DNA of 64,000 bases from Chryseobacterium vaccae (GCF_009602705.1 NZ_VSWH01000001.1:4699001-4763000), one strand, 5' to 3'; positions 10,439 to 19,896 are shown, numbered from the stretch's first letter. A program made the numbers and translations. The notes: generated from the letters alone by a model not told the origin.

Positions 10439-11968
10439 ATGAGCACAATGACAGAACCGAGATCAGAGACCGCATTGCAGTGGCCTGAATTCAAAAACAA
10501 ATATGATAATTATATTGATGGAAAATTTACACCTCCGGTAAACGGGCAGTATTTTGATGTAGTTTCACCGGTAGATGGTAAAAACTTTACCCAGGTGGCG
10601 CATTCCTCAAAAGAAGACCTAGAGCTGGCTGTAAATGCTGCAGATAAAGCTTTCCAGACCTGGAAAAATACATCATCCACAGAAAGAAGTGTTATTCTGA
10701 ATAAAATAGCAGACAGAATTGAGCAGAACCTTCAGTACCTTGCTGTGGTAGAAACCATCGACAACGGAAAGGCAGTAAGAGAAACACTGGCCGCAGACTT
10801 GCCTTTAGCAATAGACCATTTCAGATACTTTGCTTCCGTAATCCGTGCCGAAGAAGGCTCTCACAACGAACTGGATAAAGATACGGTATCACTTATTGTT
10901 CACGAACCCCTGGGCGTCATCGCACAAATTATCCCATGGAATTTTCCTATTCTGATGGCAGTATGGAAGCTGGCTCCGGCACTGGCTGCAGGAAACTGTG
11001 TTGTATTGAAGCCTGCAGAAAGCACTCCGGTGTCCATTTTAGTTTTAATGGAAATCATCGGTGATCTTCTTCCTGCAGGAGTTGTTAATATTGTCAACGG
11101 TTTCGGGGCAGAACTAGGAAGAGCGTTGGTAACCAACCCTAAAGTATCAAAAGCGGCATTCACCGGATCTACTGCTACAGGGCGCCTTGTAATGCAGTAT
11201 GCTACAGAAAATATCATTCCTGTAACTCTGGAGCTTGGCGGTAAGTCTCCCAATGTTTTCTTTAATTCGGTAATGGATGCGGATGATGAATTCCTCGACA
11301 AAGCCATTGAAGGAGCAGTTCTTTTTGCCCTTAATCAGGGAGAAATCTGTACATGTCCGTCCAGATTATTGGTTCAGGAAGATATTGCAGATGCTTTCAT
11401 CGCCAGAGTGATCGAAAGAGTAAAAGCCATCAAAATTGGAAACCCGCTGGATAAGACAGTAATGATGGGTGCTCAGGCCTCGCAAATTCAGAAAGACAAG
11501 ATTCTTTCCTACATTCAATTGGGAAAAGAAGAAGGAGCGGAAGTTCTTGTCGGAGGAGATGTTAATAATATAGGAGAAGGCCTGGAGGACGGATTTTATA
11601 TCCAGCCTACCATTTTTAAAGGTAATAACAGGATGAGAATTTTCCAGGAAGAAATCTTCGGTCCGGTACTGGCTTTCACGACTTTCAAAGATGAAGAGGA
11701 AGCCGTAAAAATTGCCAACGATACCATTTATGGATTGGGTGCCGGAGTATGGACAAGAGATGCACATCAGCTGTACAATATTCCGCGCCAGATTCAGGCA
11801 GGAAGAGTTTGGGTAAACCAATACCATTCTTATCCGGCAGGAGCACCTTTCGGAGGATATAAGCAGTCCGGTATCGGTCGTGAAAACCACAAAATGATGC
11901 TGGATCACTATCGTCAGACTAAAAATATGCTGATCTCTTACAACAAAAACAAATTAGGTTTCTTTTAA
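10439..11968 (+). CDS. NAD-dependent aldehyde dehydrogenase (AldB/ExaC type)
   Basis: The 509-aa protein shows the full aldehyde dehydrogenase set: IIPWNFPILMAVWKLAPALA, the glutamate motif ELGGKSPNVFF near residue 270, and the catalytic cysteine in NQGEICTCPSRLL near residue 305. The GEICTCPSR form is typical of the acetaldehyde dehydrogenase AldB/ExaC group. It should oxidise short-chain aldehydes to acids in the cytoplasm. With the AraC regulator, the alcohol dehydrogenase and the DUF779 protein it forms an alcohol/aldehyde oxidation module. There is a 546-bp gap before the alcohol dehydrogenase. Confidence 0.93.
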   Translation: MSTMTEPRSETALQWPEFKNKYDNYIDGKFTPPVNGQYFDVVSPVDGKNFTQVAHSSKEDLELAVNAADKAFQTWKNTSSTERSVILNKIADRIEQNLQYLAVVETIDNGKAVRETLAADLPLAIDHFRYFASVIRAEEGSHNELDKDTVSLIVHEPLGVIAQIIPWNFPILMAVWKLAPALAAGNCVVLKPAESTPVSILVLMEIIGDLLPAGVVNIVNGFGAELGRALVTNPKVSKAAFTGSTATGRLVMQYATENIIPVTLELGGKSPNVFFNSVMDADDEFLDKAIEGAVLFALNQGEICTCPSRLLVQEDIADAFIARVIERVKAIKIGNPLDKTVMMGAQASQIQKDKILSYIQLGKEEGAEVLVGGDVNNIGEGLEDGFYIQPTIFKGNNRMRIFQEEIFGPVLAFTTFKDEEEAVKIANDTIYGLGAGVWTRDAHQLYNIPRQIQAGRVWVNQYHSYPAGAPFGGYKQSGIGRENHKMMLDHYRQTKNMLISYNKNKLGFF

Positions 11969-11979
11969 TTTTAATATTA

Positions 11980-12106
11980 GGGCGTGCCCGTTTGCCCCGG
12001 CGGAGCCGGGGCAAAACGGTCGGGCTGTTCCAGGGCTTCACTTCGTTTCGGTGCTTCATTTCATTCCGCACCGGCTCGTTCCTCGCCGCCCTTCCCATCC
12101 CTCACG
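11980..12106. repeat. GC-rich structured intergenic island
   Basis: It begins GGGCGTGCCC and ends ATCCCTCACG, and is far richer in G and C than its surroundings. It contains an 11-bp perfect hairpin (TTTGCCCCGGC / GCCGGGGCAAA, 11991-12015, loop GGA). From memory, sequences with the same ends recur between genes in Flavobacteriia genomes. I cannot confirm that here, and only one copy of this form is in the window. Confidence 0.5.
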
Positions 12107-12321
12107 TGGACAGATATACTCCTGATCAGGAAATTCCGGTTGAAAAGATAATCAGCACCCCTGTTTGAATAAAAAATATTTTAATCACCTAAGGTCATCA
12201 TAAACCAGGTGCGAAAGTTGTGGAATAAATAAAAATTTCAAATATATTTCTACAAGTATTAAACAAAGAATAGCTATACAGAATATAGATAATGCATAAA
12301 CTTAGCGAATAGTACAAAGTC

Positions 12322-12430
12322 TTTGTATTTCAAAGATAAGCGAAGCGGTTTTGTTTATCTTAAAAACACACTGTTATTACTCACCCTTGTCTTGCTATTA
12401 ATAAAAAAGTATCCCCAATTTTTGTATCCA
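12322..12430. repeat. dispersed A/T-rich repeat, copy 1
   Basis: It shares several blocks in the same order with 56096-56269: TTTGTATTTCAAA, AAGCGAAGCGG, TTGTTTATCTTAAAAACA, CCTTGTCT and TTTTGTAT. The blocks are separated by diverged spacers, which suggests an old repeated intergenic element. Confidence 0.55.
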
Positions 12431-12514
12431 TTCGTTATCCGTGAATTGATAATAACCCGTCAGAAAATTCACAGTTCAAACGACCTTCATAACTAATAAA
12501 AAACTTTAATCCAT

Positions 12515-13549
12515 ATGATTCCAAAAACAATGAAAGCCGCTGTAGTTCAAGGCTACGGACAACCCCTGAAAATTGAAGAAGTTCCGGTAAGAGAACCCGG
12601 AAGATATGAAGTACTCGTGAAAGTAATAGCCTGTGGAGTCTGCCATACCGATCTGCATGCTGTAGACGGTGACTGGCCGGCAAAACCTAAAATGCCCCTG
12701 ATTCCCGGACATGAAGGAGTCGGTATCGTTGTAGCCTGCGGGCCCGAGGCACAGGTAAAAGAAGGGGATGCCGTAGGAGTTCCATGGCTGTACAGCGCTT
12801 GCGGATGTTGTGATTACTGTATTACCGGCTGGGAAACACTGTGTGAAGCTCAGAAAAATGGAGGATATAGTGTAGATGGAGGTTTCGCAGAATATGTTAT
12901 TGCAGATTCCAGATATGTGGGACATTTAAAATCAGATGTCAACTTTTTAGAAATTGCCCCGATTTTATGTGCTGGAGTAACTGTTTACAAAGGCTTGAAA
13001 GAAACTGAAACAAAACCCGGAGAATGGGTAGCGATCTCAGGAATCGGAGGATTGGGACATGTTGCCGTTCAATATGCCAAAGCAATGGGAATGCACGTGG
13101 CAGCAATTGATGTAGCAGACGATAAGCTTGAATTAGCCAAAAAATTGGGAGCAGATTTAGTAGTCAATGCAAAAACTACAGATCCCGGAGAATATCTTCA
13201 TAAAGAAGTTGGCGGTATGCATGGTGCATTGATTACGGCGGTTTCTCCCATTGCTTTCAAGCAGGGAATAGACGTTCTTAGAAGAAAAGGAACCATTGCT
13301 CTCAACGGTCTGCCTCCCGGTTCTTTTGAACTTCCGATCTTTGAAACGGTTTTAAAAAGAATCACGGTAAGAGGTTCTATCGTAGGAACAAGAAAAGATC
13401 TTCAGGAAGCACTGGATTTCGCTAATGAAGGACTGGTAAAAGCTACAGTGACCTCTGCAAAACTGGAAGACATCAATGAGGTATTTGATAAAATGAAAAA
13501 AGGACAGATAGACGGACGAATCGTACTGGATATTGCCGGTTCAAATTAA
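12515..13549 (+). CDS. adhP: zinc-dependent alcohol dehydrogenase (AdhP type)
   Basis: The 344-aa protein is a medium-chain dehydrogenase. Catalytic zinc ligands lie in [15 protein letters not shown] (about 39-53) and GHEGVGIV (about 67). The structural zinc cysteines lie in [15 protein letters not shown], and the NAD-binding glycine motif is [17 protein letters not shown]. The family oxidises ethanol and other primary alcohols to aldehydes, which the upstream aldehyde dehydrogenase would then oxidise. An internal ATG 15 bp downstream ([10 protein letters not shown]) is an equally good start. A terminator follows immediately. Confidence 0.92.
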   Translation: MIPKTMKAAVVQGYGQPLKIEEVPVREPGRYEVLVKVIACGVCHTDLHAVDGDWPAKPKMPLIPGHEGVGIVVACGPEAQVKEGDAVGVPWLYSACGCCDYCITGWETLCEAQKNGGYSVDGGFAEYVIADSRYVGHLKSDVNFLEIAPILCAGVTVYKGLKETETKPGEWVAISGIGGLGHVAVQYAKAMGMHVAAIDVADDKLELAKKLGADLVVNAKTTDPGEYLHKEVGGMHGALITAVSPIAFKQGIDVLRRKGTIALNGLPPGSFELPIFETVLKRITVRGSIVGTRKDLQEALDFANEGLVKATVTSAKLEDINEVFDKMKKGQIDGRIVLDIAGSN

Positions 13550-13552
13550 TGG

Positions 13553-13582
13553 ACCCGGCGTCAAATAGCCGGGTTTTTCTTT
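13553..13582 (+). terminator. intrinsic terminator after adhP
   Basis: A 7-bp GC-rich stem (ACCCGGC / GCCGGGT) is followed by TTTTTCTTTT, starting 4 bp after the stop codon. Confidence 0.85.
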
Positions 13583-13851
13583 TAAAAAGATGTATTGAAA
13601 GATAAAATTAATCAGCCATTGATTAAAAAAATTGCTAAGTCTGCCGGATTCGCGAGAGAAAAATTTTAGTAACAATATTTTCACTGATGGTAACAGATTC
13701 TTAACATAAAAAAATCAATAAAATTTAAAGTTAAGAATAGCTCTGAATAAAAGAAGCCTCAATTTAAAGCGTTTCAAGAATTAAAAAACAATAGCGCCCT
13801 AGCGTTTATCCAACTACAGAAAAACCTGAACTAACTAATTCAAAAACAGCT

Positions 13852-14235
13852 ATGGAAACAAAAAAATGCAGACTATCCGCTACAGAAAAAGCTCTTGAAG
13901 TAATCCGCGAGCTGGAAATAAAATATGGAGCATTAATGTTTTATCAGGCAGGAGGATGTTGTGAAGGAACGCAGCCGCAGTGTTTTGAGAAAGGAGGATT
14001 CTTTCCCAGAATGAACGACGCTATGATCGGAACCATAAACGGGCATGAATTCTGGATAGACCGAGACCTTTTTGAATACTGGCAATACTCTCACTTTACC
14101 CTTGATGTGACTGATGGGTTCGGTCCGGGAGGATTCTCACTGGAAACCCCTTTAGGTAAAACTTTTAAAGTTCATTACCGGCTCTTTACTCCGGAGGAAT
14201 ATGGAAATCTAGAACAAGTAAAGCGCAGTGAATAA
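13852..14235 (+). CDS. DUF779 domain-containing protein
   Basis: The 127-aa protein carries the conserved DUF779 core: MFYQAGGCCEGTQPQCF near residue 30, then FWIDRDLFEYWQYSHFTLDV and GPGGFSLETPLGKTF. Genes of this family very often sit beside aldehyde dehydrogenases, as here; the biochemical role is not established to my knowledge. The conserved cysteines (CC, then QC) suggest metal binding or a redox function, which is inference. The gene has its own 270-bp upstream region after the adhP terminator, so it may be transcribed separately. Confidence 0.88.
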   Translation: METKKCRLSATEKALEVIRELEIKYGALMFYQAGGCCEGTQPQCFEKGGFFPRMNDAMIGTINGHEFWIDRDLFEYWQYSHFTLDVTDGFGPGGFSLETPLGKTFKVHYRLFTPEEYGNLEQVKRSE

Positions 14236-14290
14236 AAGCTGGGCAATATTCAAATAAGAAATTTACAAGATTTGTTCAATATGGAAAAAA

Positions 14291-15490
14291 TCAGGTCTTC
14301 ACAAACCGGTTCACAAACATAGCTGCAACCACATCACCCACCGCATTGAGAACCGTAGCCAGAGGATCTACAAGAGTTCCGATGATCATCACGGCCGGAA
14401 TAGCTTCCTGAGGCAGTTTATAAACCGAGATCATCAGCATTTCTCCGATATATCCACCGTTCGGAATACCACCGGCTACAATACTCACAAATACAGTTAT
14501 ACCTAAGGCTAGCAGAAGATTGGCTGGATCAAAAAAATCTTTCCCGATAATCAGAAATGCAACATAGATCTTAATGATAGAAGACATTGAAGAGCCGTTC
14601 TTATGAAGAGTAGTCCCAATTGGGATCACCAGATTCGCAATAGAATTCGGGATACCGATCTTAGATGCTGCCTGAAGATTTGCGGGCATCGTTGCAAAAC
14701 TGCTGCACGTACTTAAAGCGGTAAGAGTAGGGTAGGCAGCATTGCCCCAGAAACCTTTGATACCCTTGCGGCCATCTGCCATGAATGCATATAGGGTAAA
14801 AAACATAAAGAAATAAACGATTCCGGCAATATAATACAGTCCGAGAGGTTTTGCATAAAATCCAAAAAGCTGAGGTCCCAAAGTGGCGACCTGATAAGCA
14901 AAATAGGCACCTAAACCAATTGGAGCCAGCTTCATAATCAGTAAAAGAAGTTCTTTCATGACTTCATACCCTGAAGCAATAAATACCCTGAAAGGTTCTC
15001 CCTTTTCACCTGCCTTCCGGGCCGAAAATCCTGTAAGGAAAGCAAAAATAAGAAGCGCCAGCATATTCTGTCTTGAAAAAAGTGCCGTGAATTCCCCAAC
15101 GGTGAAAAAGCCTACAATCCGGTCACCCCATGTATCAGTATTCGCTGTTTCTGTAATGACTTCACTGCTTCCCGAAACCCCGGAAACAGGAAACAAATAC
15201 ACCGCACAGATGGTAAAAACAGCGGCTGTAAGAATGAAGAACAGAAACGTTAAAGACATGGTAAGAATAATCCTTCCAAACTTAGACTGTTGTTCCAGAG
15301 AGGCAATAGAATTGGATACTGCGAAAAATACCAGAGGAACTACACTCACAAAAAGAAGATTGAGGAAAATATCCCCCAACGGTTTAATATATTCTACAAT
15401 GCTGGGAGCTGCAATCCCTATAATGCTCCCAACTGTAATTCCTAAGAGTAAAAGTATAATTCCTGAGTAGTTTTTCAAGACCTCTTTCAT
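14291..15490 (-). CDS. dicarboxylate/amino acid:cation symporter (DAACS family)
   Basis: The 399-aa inner-membrane protein has eight or more hydrophobic segments and the DAACS signatures: a serine-rich STCSSFATMPANLQ stretch near residue 260, and NLVIPIGTTLHKNGSSMSS after it. The family imports glutamate, aspartate or C4-dicarboxylates with H+ or Na+; the exact substrate cannot be read from the sequence. It converges with the DUF779 gene. A -7 box TATCTTTG lies 25 bp upstream of the start. Confidence 0.9.
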   Translation of the reverse strand: MKEVLKNYSGIILLLLGITVGSIIGIAAPSIVEYIKPLGDIFLNLLFVSVVPLVFFAVSNSIASLEQQSKFGRIILTMSLTFLFFILTAAVFTICAVYLFPVSGVSGSSEVITETANTDTWGDRIVGFFTVGEFTALFSRQNMLALLIFAFLTGFSARKAGEKGEPFRVFIASGYEVMKELLLLIMKLAPIGLGAYFAYQVATLGPQLFGFYAKPLGLYYIAGIVYFFMFFTLYAFMADGRKGIKGFWGNAAYPTLTALSTCSSFATMPANLQAASKIGIPNSIANLVIPIGTTLHKNGSSMSSIIKIYVAFLIIGKDFFDPANLLLALGITVFVSIVAGGIPNGGYIGEMLMISVYKLPQEAIPAVMIIGTLVDPLATVLNAVGDVVAAMFVNRFVKT

Positions 15491-15514
15491 GTAGTACTTT
15501 TTATCAAAGATAGG

Positions 15515-15522
15515 TTTATTTT
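15515..15522 (-). promoter_or_regulatory. candidate -7 box of the DAACS symporter gene
   Basis: On the minus strand this reads TATCTTTG, matching the Bacteroidota sigma-70 consensus TAnnTTTG. It lies 25 bp from the ATG. No clear -33 TTTG was found at the normal distance. Confidence 0.45.
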
Positions 15523-15559
15523 TAACATTCTGTTATACAATTTTCAGAGGCAAATTTCA

Positions 15560-15567
15560 TAAATTTG
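15560..15567 (+). promoter_or_regulatory. candidate -7 box of the dnaJ-like/cbpM operon
   Basis: TAAATTTG matches TAnnTTTG and ends 16 bp before the ATG at 15584. It would give a very short leader. Confidence 0.4.
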
Positions 15568-15583
15568 AGTAAATATCGTTTCT

Positions 15584-16501
15584 ATGGCTTATATAGATTA
15601 CTATAAAATTTTGGGCGTAGATAAAAGCGCAACACAGGATGACATTAAAAAAGCTTACCGCAAACAGGCGAGAAAGCTGCATCCTGACCTTAATCCCGAT
15701 GATAAAGAGGCCGAAAGAAAATTCAAGGAACTGAATGAAGCCAATGAAGTGCTCAGCAATCCAGAAAATCGTGCCAAGTATGACAAATACGGAGAAAACT
15801 GGAAACATGGTGAAGAATATGAAAAAGCCCAGCAGCAGCAAAGGCAGTATCAACAGCAGAATTACGGTGGAGGTGGATTTTCCGGTGCCGATTTTGGTGA
15901 GGGTGAAGATTTTTCCGATTTCTTTCAGAATATGTTCGGTGGCAGTGGTGGAAGTAGTTTCGGGAGAGGTTCACGAGGAAGTGCCTCCGGGAAATTCAAA
16001 GGACAGGATGTTCACGCTGAACTGAATTTAAATTTACGAGATGCTGCCCAAACCCATCCGCAAACCTTTGAGATCAACGGTAAAAAAGTAAGAATTACCA
16101 TTCCGGCGGGAGTATATGACGGACAGCAGATCAAGCTTAAAGGTCATGGAAACCCAGGATTTAATGGAGGTCCGCATGGGGATTTGTACATTACATTCAA
16201 TATTCCGGCAGATCCGGATTTTGAAAGAACAGGAGATGATCTGAAAACGAAAGTAGCCATTGATCTGTATACCGCTGTGTTAGGAGGAGATGTAAAAGTA
16301 AATACTTTGGATGGAAGTGTCAATCTTAAAGTTAAACCGGAAACCCAGAACGGAACGACCGTAAGATTGAAAGGAAAAGGCTTTCCTTTATACAAAAAAG
16401 AAGGTCAGTATGGAGATCTTTTTGTGACTTACGAAGTAAAGCTGCCGGTAAATCTTACCGAAAAGCAGAAAGAACTTTTTGAACAACTTAAAAATTCCTA
16501 A
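15584..16501 (+). CDS. cbpA: DnaJ-type co-chaperone (CbpA-like)
   Basis: The 305-aa protein has an N-terminal J domain with the HPD motif ([10 protein letters not shown] near residue 34). A G/F/S-rich linker (about 90-135, with GGGGF and [14 protein letters not shown]) and two C-terminal beta domains follow. It has no zinc-finger cysteine repeats, so it is a class B (CbpA-like) rather than a true DnaJ. It should stimulate DnaK on misfolded substrates. The CbpM modulator gene starts 3 bp after the stop, the same arrangement as in Proteobacteria. Confidence 0.9.
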   Translation: MAYIDYYKILGVDKSATQDDIKKAYRKQARKLHPDLNPDDKEAERKFKELNEANEVLSNPENRAKYDKYGENWKHGEEYEKAQQQQRQYQQQNYGGGGFSGADFGEGEDFSDFFQNMFGGSGGSSFGRGSRGSASGKFKGQDVHAELNLNLRDAAQTHPQTFEINGKKVRITIPAGVYDGQQIKLKGHGNPGFNGGPHGDLYITFNIPADPDFERTGDDLKTKVAIDLYTAVLGGDVKVNTLDGSVNLKVKPETQNGTTVRLKGKGFPLYKKEGQYGDLFVTYEVKLPVNLTEKQKELFEQLKNS

Positions 16502-16504
16502 GCC

Positions 16505-16807
16505 ATGAGTGAAAGAATATCACGCGAAGAAGTAGTGAAAATATACAATATAGAGATCACTTTTTTTAATGAACTCGTAGACTACGGATTACTAAGTATA
16601 CACATCGAAGATGAAATCAGCTATCTGATGTACGAAGACCTGCCTGATCTGGAAAAATTTGTCAACTGGCATTATGATCTTGAAATTAATCTTCCGGGAA
16701 TGGAAGTCATTCATCATATGCTGAAAAAACTGGATACCCTGAAACGGAGAAATCGAGAACTGATGAATAAACTTGCTGCAATCAGTGATAAGTATGGGGA
16801 AGAGTAG
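16505..16807 (+). CDS. cbpM: chaperone modulator CbpM
   Basis: The 100-aa protein follows the CbpA-like gene by 3 bp. It begins like a MerR-type winged helix (ISREEVVKIYNIEITFFNEL, about 4-23), continues YLMYEDLPDLEKFVNWHYDL, and ends in a coiled-coil-like helix (LKKLDTLKRRNRELMNKL). CbpM proteins bind the J domain of CbpA and inhibit it. Size, fold pattern and operon position agree. Confidence 0.87.
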   Translation: MSERISREEVVKIYNIEITFFNELVDYGLLSIHIEDEISYLMYEDLPDLEKFVNWHYDLEINLPGMEVIHHMLKKLDTLKRRNRELMNKLAAISDKYGEE

Positions 16808-16879
16808 GGTTCAGGATAGCATTTATTCTCAAATCCTGCACTCAGCTTAAAATAATTTCCGGATTCAGACTATTTCGTT

Positions 16880-16887
16880 TAGCTTTG
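16880..16887 (+). promoter_or_regulatory. candidate -7 box upstream of the 16911 gene
   Basis: TAGCTTTG matches TAnnTTTG, 23 bp upstream of the ATG. Confidence 0.45.
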
Positions 16888-16910
16888 CAGACTAGAGCAA
16901 TAGAATCGTT

Positions 16911-17438
16911 ATGAATGAAGAAAAGGTGATTATTTTAAAGCCTAAAAGACAGGATTTTGAGGAAATATACTTCAGCGGGAACCAGGGAAGCTTGCTGTTT
17001 TCGCCTACAACAAAGAGTAAAACAGTTTTTACCATAGCTTCAGCACTGATTGTAGGTGCTGCTTTTCTTTTAAAAGATCAGTTCAGTAAAGAAAATCAGG
17101 GGATTTTATATTTTCTGAGTTTTATATTCCTGCTTTGTGCTGTTTTTCTGTCCGTAAGTATCAATAAAGTTTCAAGATGGAAAAAACAGGTGAATCAATA
17201 CTTAAATGGGCTTGAAAACTGTAAAGTATACGAAATCCGGTTTGATCAGAATTTTTTCGTAGTAGTCATTGATGATGAAAAGGAATCCAGCGAATGGAAA
17301 GATTTTGATTATTTTGAAAATAATGAACAGTTTATTTCCCTTGAAGGAAAGTACAGCTATATGTTTCCTAAGAAATCAATGAGCGAAAAAGACTACAATT
17401 TCCTTAAGAAAACATTAAAAGAAAATATTAAATCATAA
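16911..17438 (+). CDS. YcxB-like membrane protein, function unknown
   Basis: The 175-aa protein has two adjacent transmembrane helices (about 38-55 and 64-83), then a cytoplasmic beta-rich domain. That layout and the pattern SEWKDFDYFENNEQFISL followed by FPKKSMSEKDYNFLKKTL resemble the YcxB family, whose function is unknown. The protein has no signal peptide. It has its own promoter candidate and its own terminator, so it is probably a single-gene unit. Confidence 0.65.
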   Translation: MNEEKVIILKPKRQDFEEIYFSGNQGSLLFSPTTKSKTVFTIASALIVGAAFLLKDQFSKENQGILYFLSFIFLLCAVFLSVSINKVSRWKKQVNQYLNGLENCKVYEIRFDQNFFVVVIDDEKESSEWKDFDYFENNEQFISLEGKYSYMFPKKSMSEKDYNFLKKTLKENIKS

Positions 17439-17467
17439 AAAATCAGAGCAAGTTGCTCTGATTTTTA
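17438..17467. terminator. bidirectional intrinsic terminator
   Basis: A 10-bp perfect stem (AATCAGAGCA / TGCTCTGATT, loop AGT) has T-rich flanks on both strands. It overlaps the last base of the stop codon at 17438 and serves the convergent pair on either side. Confidence 0.85.
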
Positions 17468-17530
17468 TTTTATGGGTGAATCAGTAAATCAGCGGTTCTG
17501 CCTTTGTCCGATTTAACCTTTTATATTCTA

Positions 17531-18514
17531 TTATTCCAGCCATCCCATCTCTTTCATCCACTCATCATTGTAGATCTTTCCTACATATCTTGAACCGTGG
17601 TCATGAAGAAGCACAACAATAACATCGTCTTTGGTAAACTGATCTTTCATTTGTATAAGAGAAGCAATCGCACTTCCTGCAGAATATCCGCAGAAAATTC
17701 CTTCCTCCTTAGCAAGCTTTCTTGCATAGATGGCACCGTCTTTATCAGTTACCTTTTCAAAATGATCAATAACAGACATATCATAGTTCTCAGGAATAAT
17801 ATCTTCCCCAATCCCTTCTGTGATGTAAGTATAAGCATGATCGTAGTGAAGTTCCCCTGTTTCATGGAATTCTTTCAGGATAGAACCGTAAGTATCCACA
17901 CCGATTACTTTGATATCAGGATTTTTCTCCTTGAAGAAAGTTCCGCATCCTGTAATAGTACCTCCTGTTCCTGCACCTACTACAAAATGAGTTAGTTTTC
18001 CTTCCGTCTGTTCCCAGATTTCAGGAGCAGTAGACTCATAGTGAGCTGCTCTGTTGGATAAATTATCATATTGGTTTACATACCATCCGTTTTCTGTTTC
18101 CTTAGCCAGTCTTTTGGAAACGGAATAATAAGAACGAGGATCCGTAGGTTTTACATCGGTAGGACAAACAATTACTTCTGCTCCTACAGCACGTAGAATA
18201 TCACATTTTTCTTTTGACTGCTTGGAATTCGTTACAAAAATACATTTGTAACCTTTGATAATAGCGGCAAGAGCCAGTCCCATTCCTGTATTTCCGGAAG
18301 TTCCTTCAATAATGGTTCCGCCGGGTTTTAATCTTCCGTCTTTTTCGGCATCTTCAATCATTTTAAGAGCCATTCTGTCCTTCACTGAGTTTCCAGGATT
18401 GAAGGTCTCAACTTTTGCCAAAACTAAAGCCGGAAAATCTTCACCTAAAACTTTATTAAGCTTTACAAGAGGAGTATTTCCGATAGTTTCAAGGATATTT
18501 TTTGCGTATTTCAT
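17531..18514 (-). CDS. PLP-dependent cystathionine beta-synthase / cysteine synthase family enzyme
   Basis: The 327-aa protein is a fold-type II PLP enzyme. The PLP lysine is in FNPGNSVKDRMA near residue 45, the phosphate or substrate loop is EGTSGNTGMGLALA, and the glycine loop is GAGTGGTITGCG near 190. The pattern, including the NPGNSVKDR form and the TEGIGEDIIPENYD segment, is closer to the catalytic core of cystathionine beta-synthase than to CysK. No C-terminal CBS regulatory domain is present. It may make cystathionine from serine and homocysteine, or cysteine from acetylserine. No partner gene is adjacent to decide. Confidence 0.85.
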   Translation of the reverse strand: MKYAKNILETIGNTPLVKLNKVLGEDFPALVLAKVETFNPGNSVKDRMALKMIEDAEKDGRLKPGGTIIEGTSGNTGMGLALAAIIKGYKCIFVTNSKQSKEKCDILRAVGAEVIVCPTDVKPTDPRSYYSVSKRLAKETENGWYVNQYDNLSNRAAHYESTAPEIWEQTEGKLTHFVVGAGTGGTITGCGTFFKEKNPDIKVIGVDTYGSILKEFHETGELHYDHAYTYITEGIGEDIIPENYDMSVIDHFEKVTDKDGAIYARKLAKEEGIFCGYSAGSAIASLIQMKDQFTKDDVIVVLLHDHGSRYVGKIYNDEWMKEMGWLE

Positions 18515-18534
18515 AAATGGTTTATAAGCGGTTG

Positions 18535-18542
18535 CAAAGATA
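18535..18542 (-). promoter_or_regulatory. candidate -7 box of the CBS-like gene
   Basis: The minus strand reads TATCTTTG (TAnnTTTG), 21 bp from the ATG. The spacing is similar to other candidates in the window. Confidence 0.45.
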
Positions 18543-18666
18543 AGGCTTTAAAAATTAGCCACGTAATTTGGTAGAAATGATTTATAAAAAGTGAATGATT
18601 AATTATTAGTGGTGAATTTTTTACTGTGAATCATTAATAAGATAGCAGAGAATTCACTATTCATCC

Positions 18667-19896
18667 TTAATTATATTTAATCACTTTCACTGGTGAAATC
18701 TTACTGATCAGATAACTCGGAATAATCAGAGCCAGTCCGGAAATAAGAAGAATTCCTAATGAAATGGAGATAATGGCGATAGGGTTAAGATCTACCGGAA
18801 CCGTGCTTACATAATAATTCTCAGGATTAAGCTTGATTACCCCAAAAAATTTCTGAATCAGAATAAGTCCAAGACCAATGGCATTTCCATAGAGAAGTCC
18901 TGGAATCATAATAATCAGGGTGTAATTGATGAAGGTTGCTCTGATCTGAGCATTGCTCGCTCCCAGTGTTTTAAGAAGCCCGATTGAATTGGTCCTTTCG
19001 ATGATCAAAATTAAAAGAACCATGATGATGTTGATCACCACTACCACGAGCATAATGATAATGATAAGGGCAATATTCGTATCAAATATACTGATCCAGT
19101 CATTGATCTGAGGGTATTTCTCAGTTGCTTTTTCTGCATAATTTTTATAGCCGATAAGCTTTTCAATCTCCGGAAAATCTTTATCAATATCATTGACGTT
19201 TTTCAGGAAAATATCAATTCCGCCCACTTCATCCGGTTTCATTTCCTGTATTCTTCGAACGTGATTGATTCCTCCAATAACGAACTGATCATCAATCATT
19301 TTTATGTCAGTTTTGTAAATTCCGATAATTCTGAATTTACGATAGATTGGTTTCTGATCCGCTTTTGAAAATATAGTTACGATACTGTCGTTCACTTTAA
19401 GGTGAAGGTCATTCGCAACTTTTTGTGATATGGTAACATCATTGTTGAAGCCTTTTTCCGTTACCGTTGGAGTTGTTCCGGCTATAAGGAATTTTTTAAA
19501 TCTCAGGCTGTCAAAATCTTTGCCGACTCCTTTAAAAATGATTCCTGCAAAACTATGCTCGTTCCGCATAATTCCGGTAACCGTAGCATATTTCTGAACG
19601 CTTTCCACATCGGGAAGCTCCTTGATCTTTTGAATATTAAGTCCCTGATTATCTAAAATAGAGGTGTTATAAGAGGAATTTGATCTTGTAGACCGCAAAG
19701 TAATATGGCCGCTGAAATCTGCCAGTCTCTCTTTAATGGCTTTCTTTGAACCGAAACCGGTAGCTACGGTAATTAAAGAAACAATGATTCCCAAAGCTAC
19801 AGAAAGCCTGCCGATGAAGATGATAACCCTTGATAGGTTATTTTTGTTATCTTTGGAAAACGCTATTTTTCTAGAGAAATATAAAGGAAATTTCAA
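18667..19896 (-). CDS. FtsX-type ABC transporter permease (LolC/LolE-like)
   Basis: About 409 aa from the TTG at 19896. One TM helix lies near the N-terminus (VIIFIGRLSVALGIIVSLI), a periplasmic domain follows, then three C-terminal TM helices. This is the MacB/FtsX layout of the LolCE group, which releases lipoproteins from the inner membrane together with the LolD ATPase. No ATPase gene is adjacent. No ATG exists near the N-terminus. The frame opens further back to other TTG codons (to 19965), but homologue-like sequence begins at KFPLYFSRKIAF, so TTG 19896 is preferred. It is divergent from the next gene with only 4 bp between start codons. Confidence 0.8.
   Translation of the reverse strand: MKFPLYFSRKIAFSKDNKNNLSRVIIFIGRLSVALGIIVSLITVATGFGSKKAIKERLADFSGHITLRSTRSNSSYNTSILDNQGLNIQKIKELPDVESVQKYATVTGIMRNEHSFAGIIFKGVGKDFDSLRFKKFLIAGTTPTVTEKGFNNDVTISQKVANDLHLKVNDSIVTIFSKADQKPIYRKFRIIGIYKTDIKMIDDQFVIGGINHVRRIQEMKPDEVGGIDIFLKNVNDIDKDFPEIEKLIGYKNYAEKATEKYPQINDWISIFDTNIALIIIIMLVVVVINIIMVLLILIIERTNSIGLLKTLGASNAQIRATFINYTLIIMIPGLLYGNAIGLGLILIQKFFGVIKLNPENYYVSTVPVDLNPIAIISISLGILLISGLALIIPSYLISKISPVKVIKYN

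Larger units (their letters stand above)
11969..12514. other. 546-bp intergenic region with a GC-rich island and a dispersed A/T repeat
   Basis: No ORF with coding character is visible. The region contains a GC-rich structured island (11980-12106) and a copy of an A/T-rich dispersed repeat (12322-12430). No clear promoter for the alcohol dehydrogenase was found. Confidence 0.6.

Noticed and set aside
13598..13670. Short frame reading KDKINQPLIKKIAKSAGFAR after the adhP terminator
   Set aside because: Only about 24 codons, with TTG as the sole start and a stop just upstream; could be a remnant, but there is nothing to support translation.
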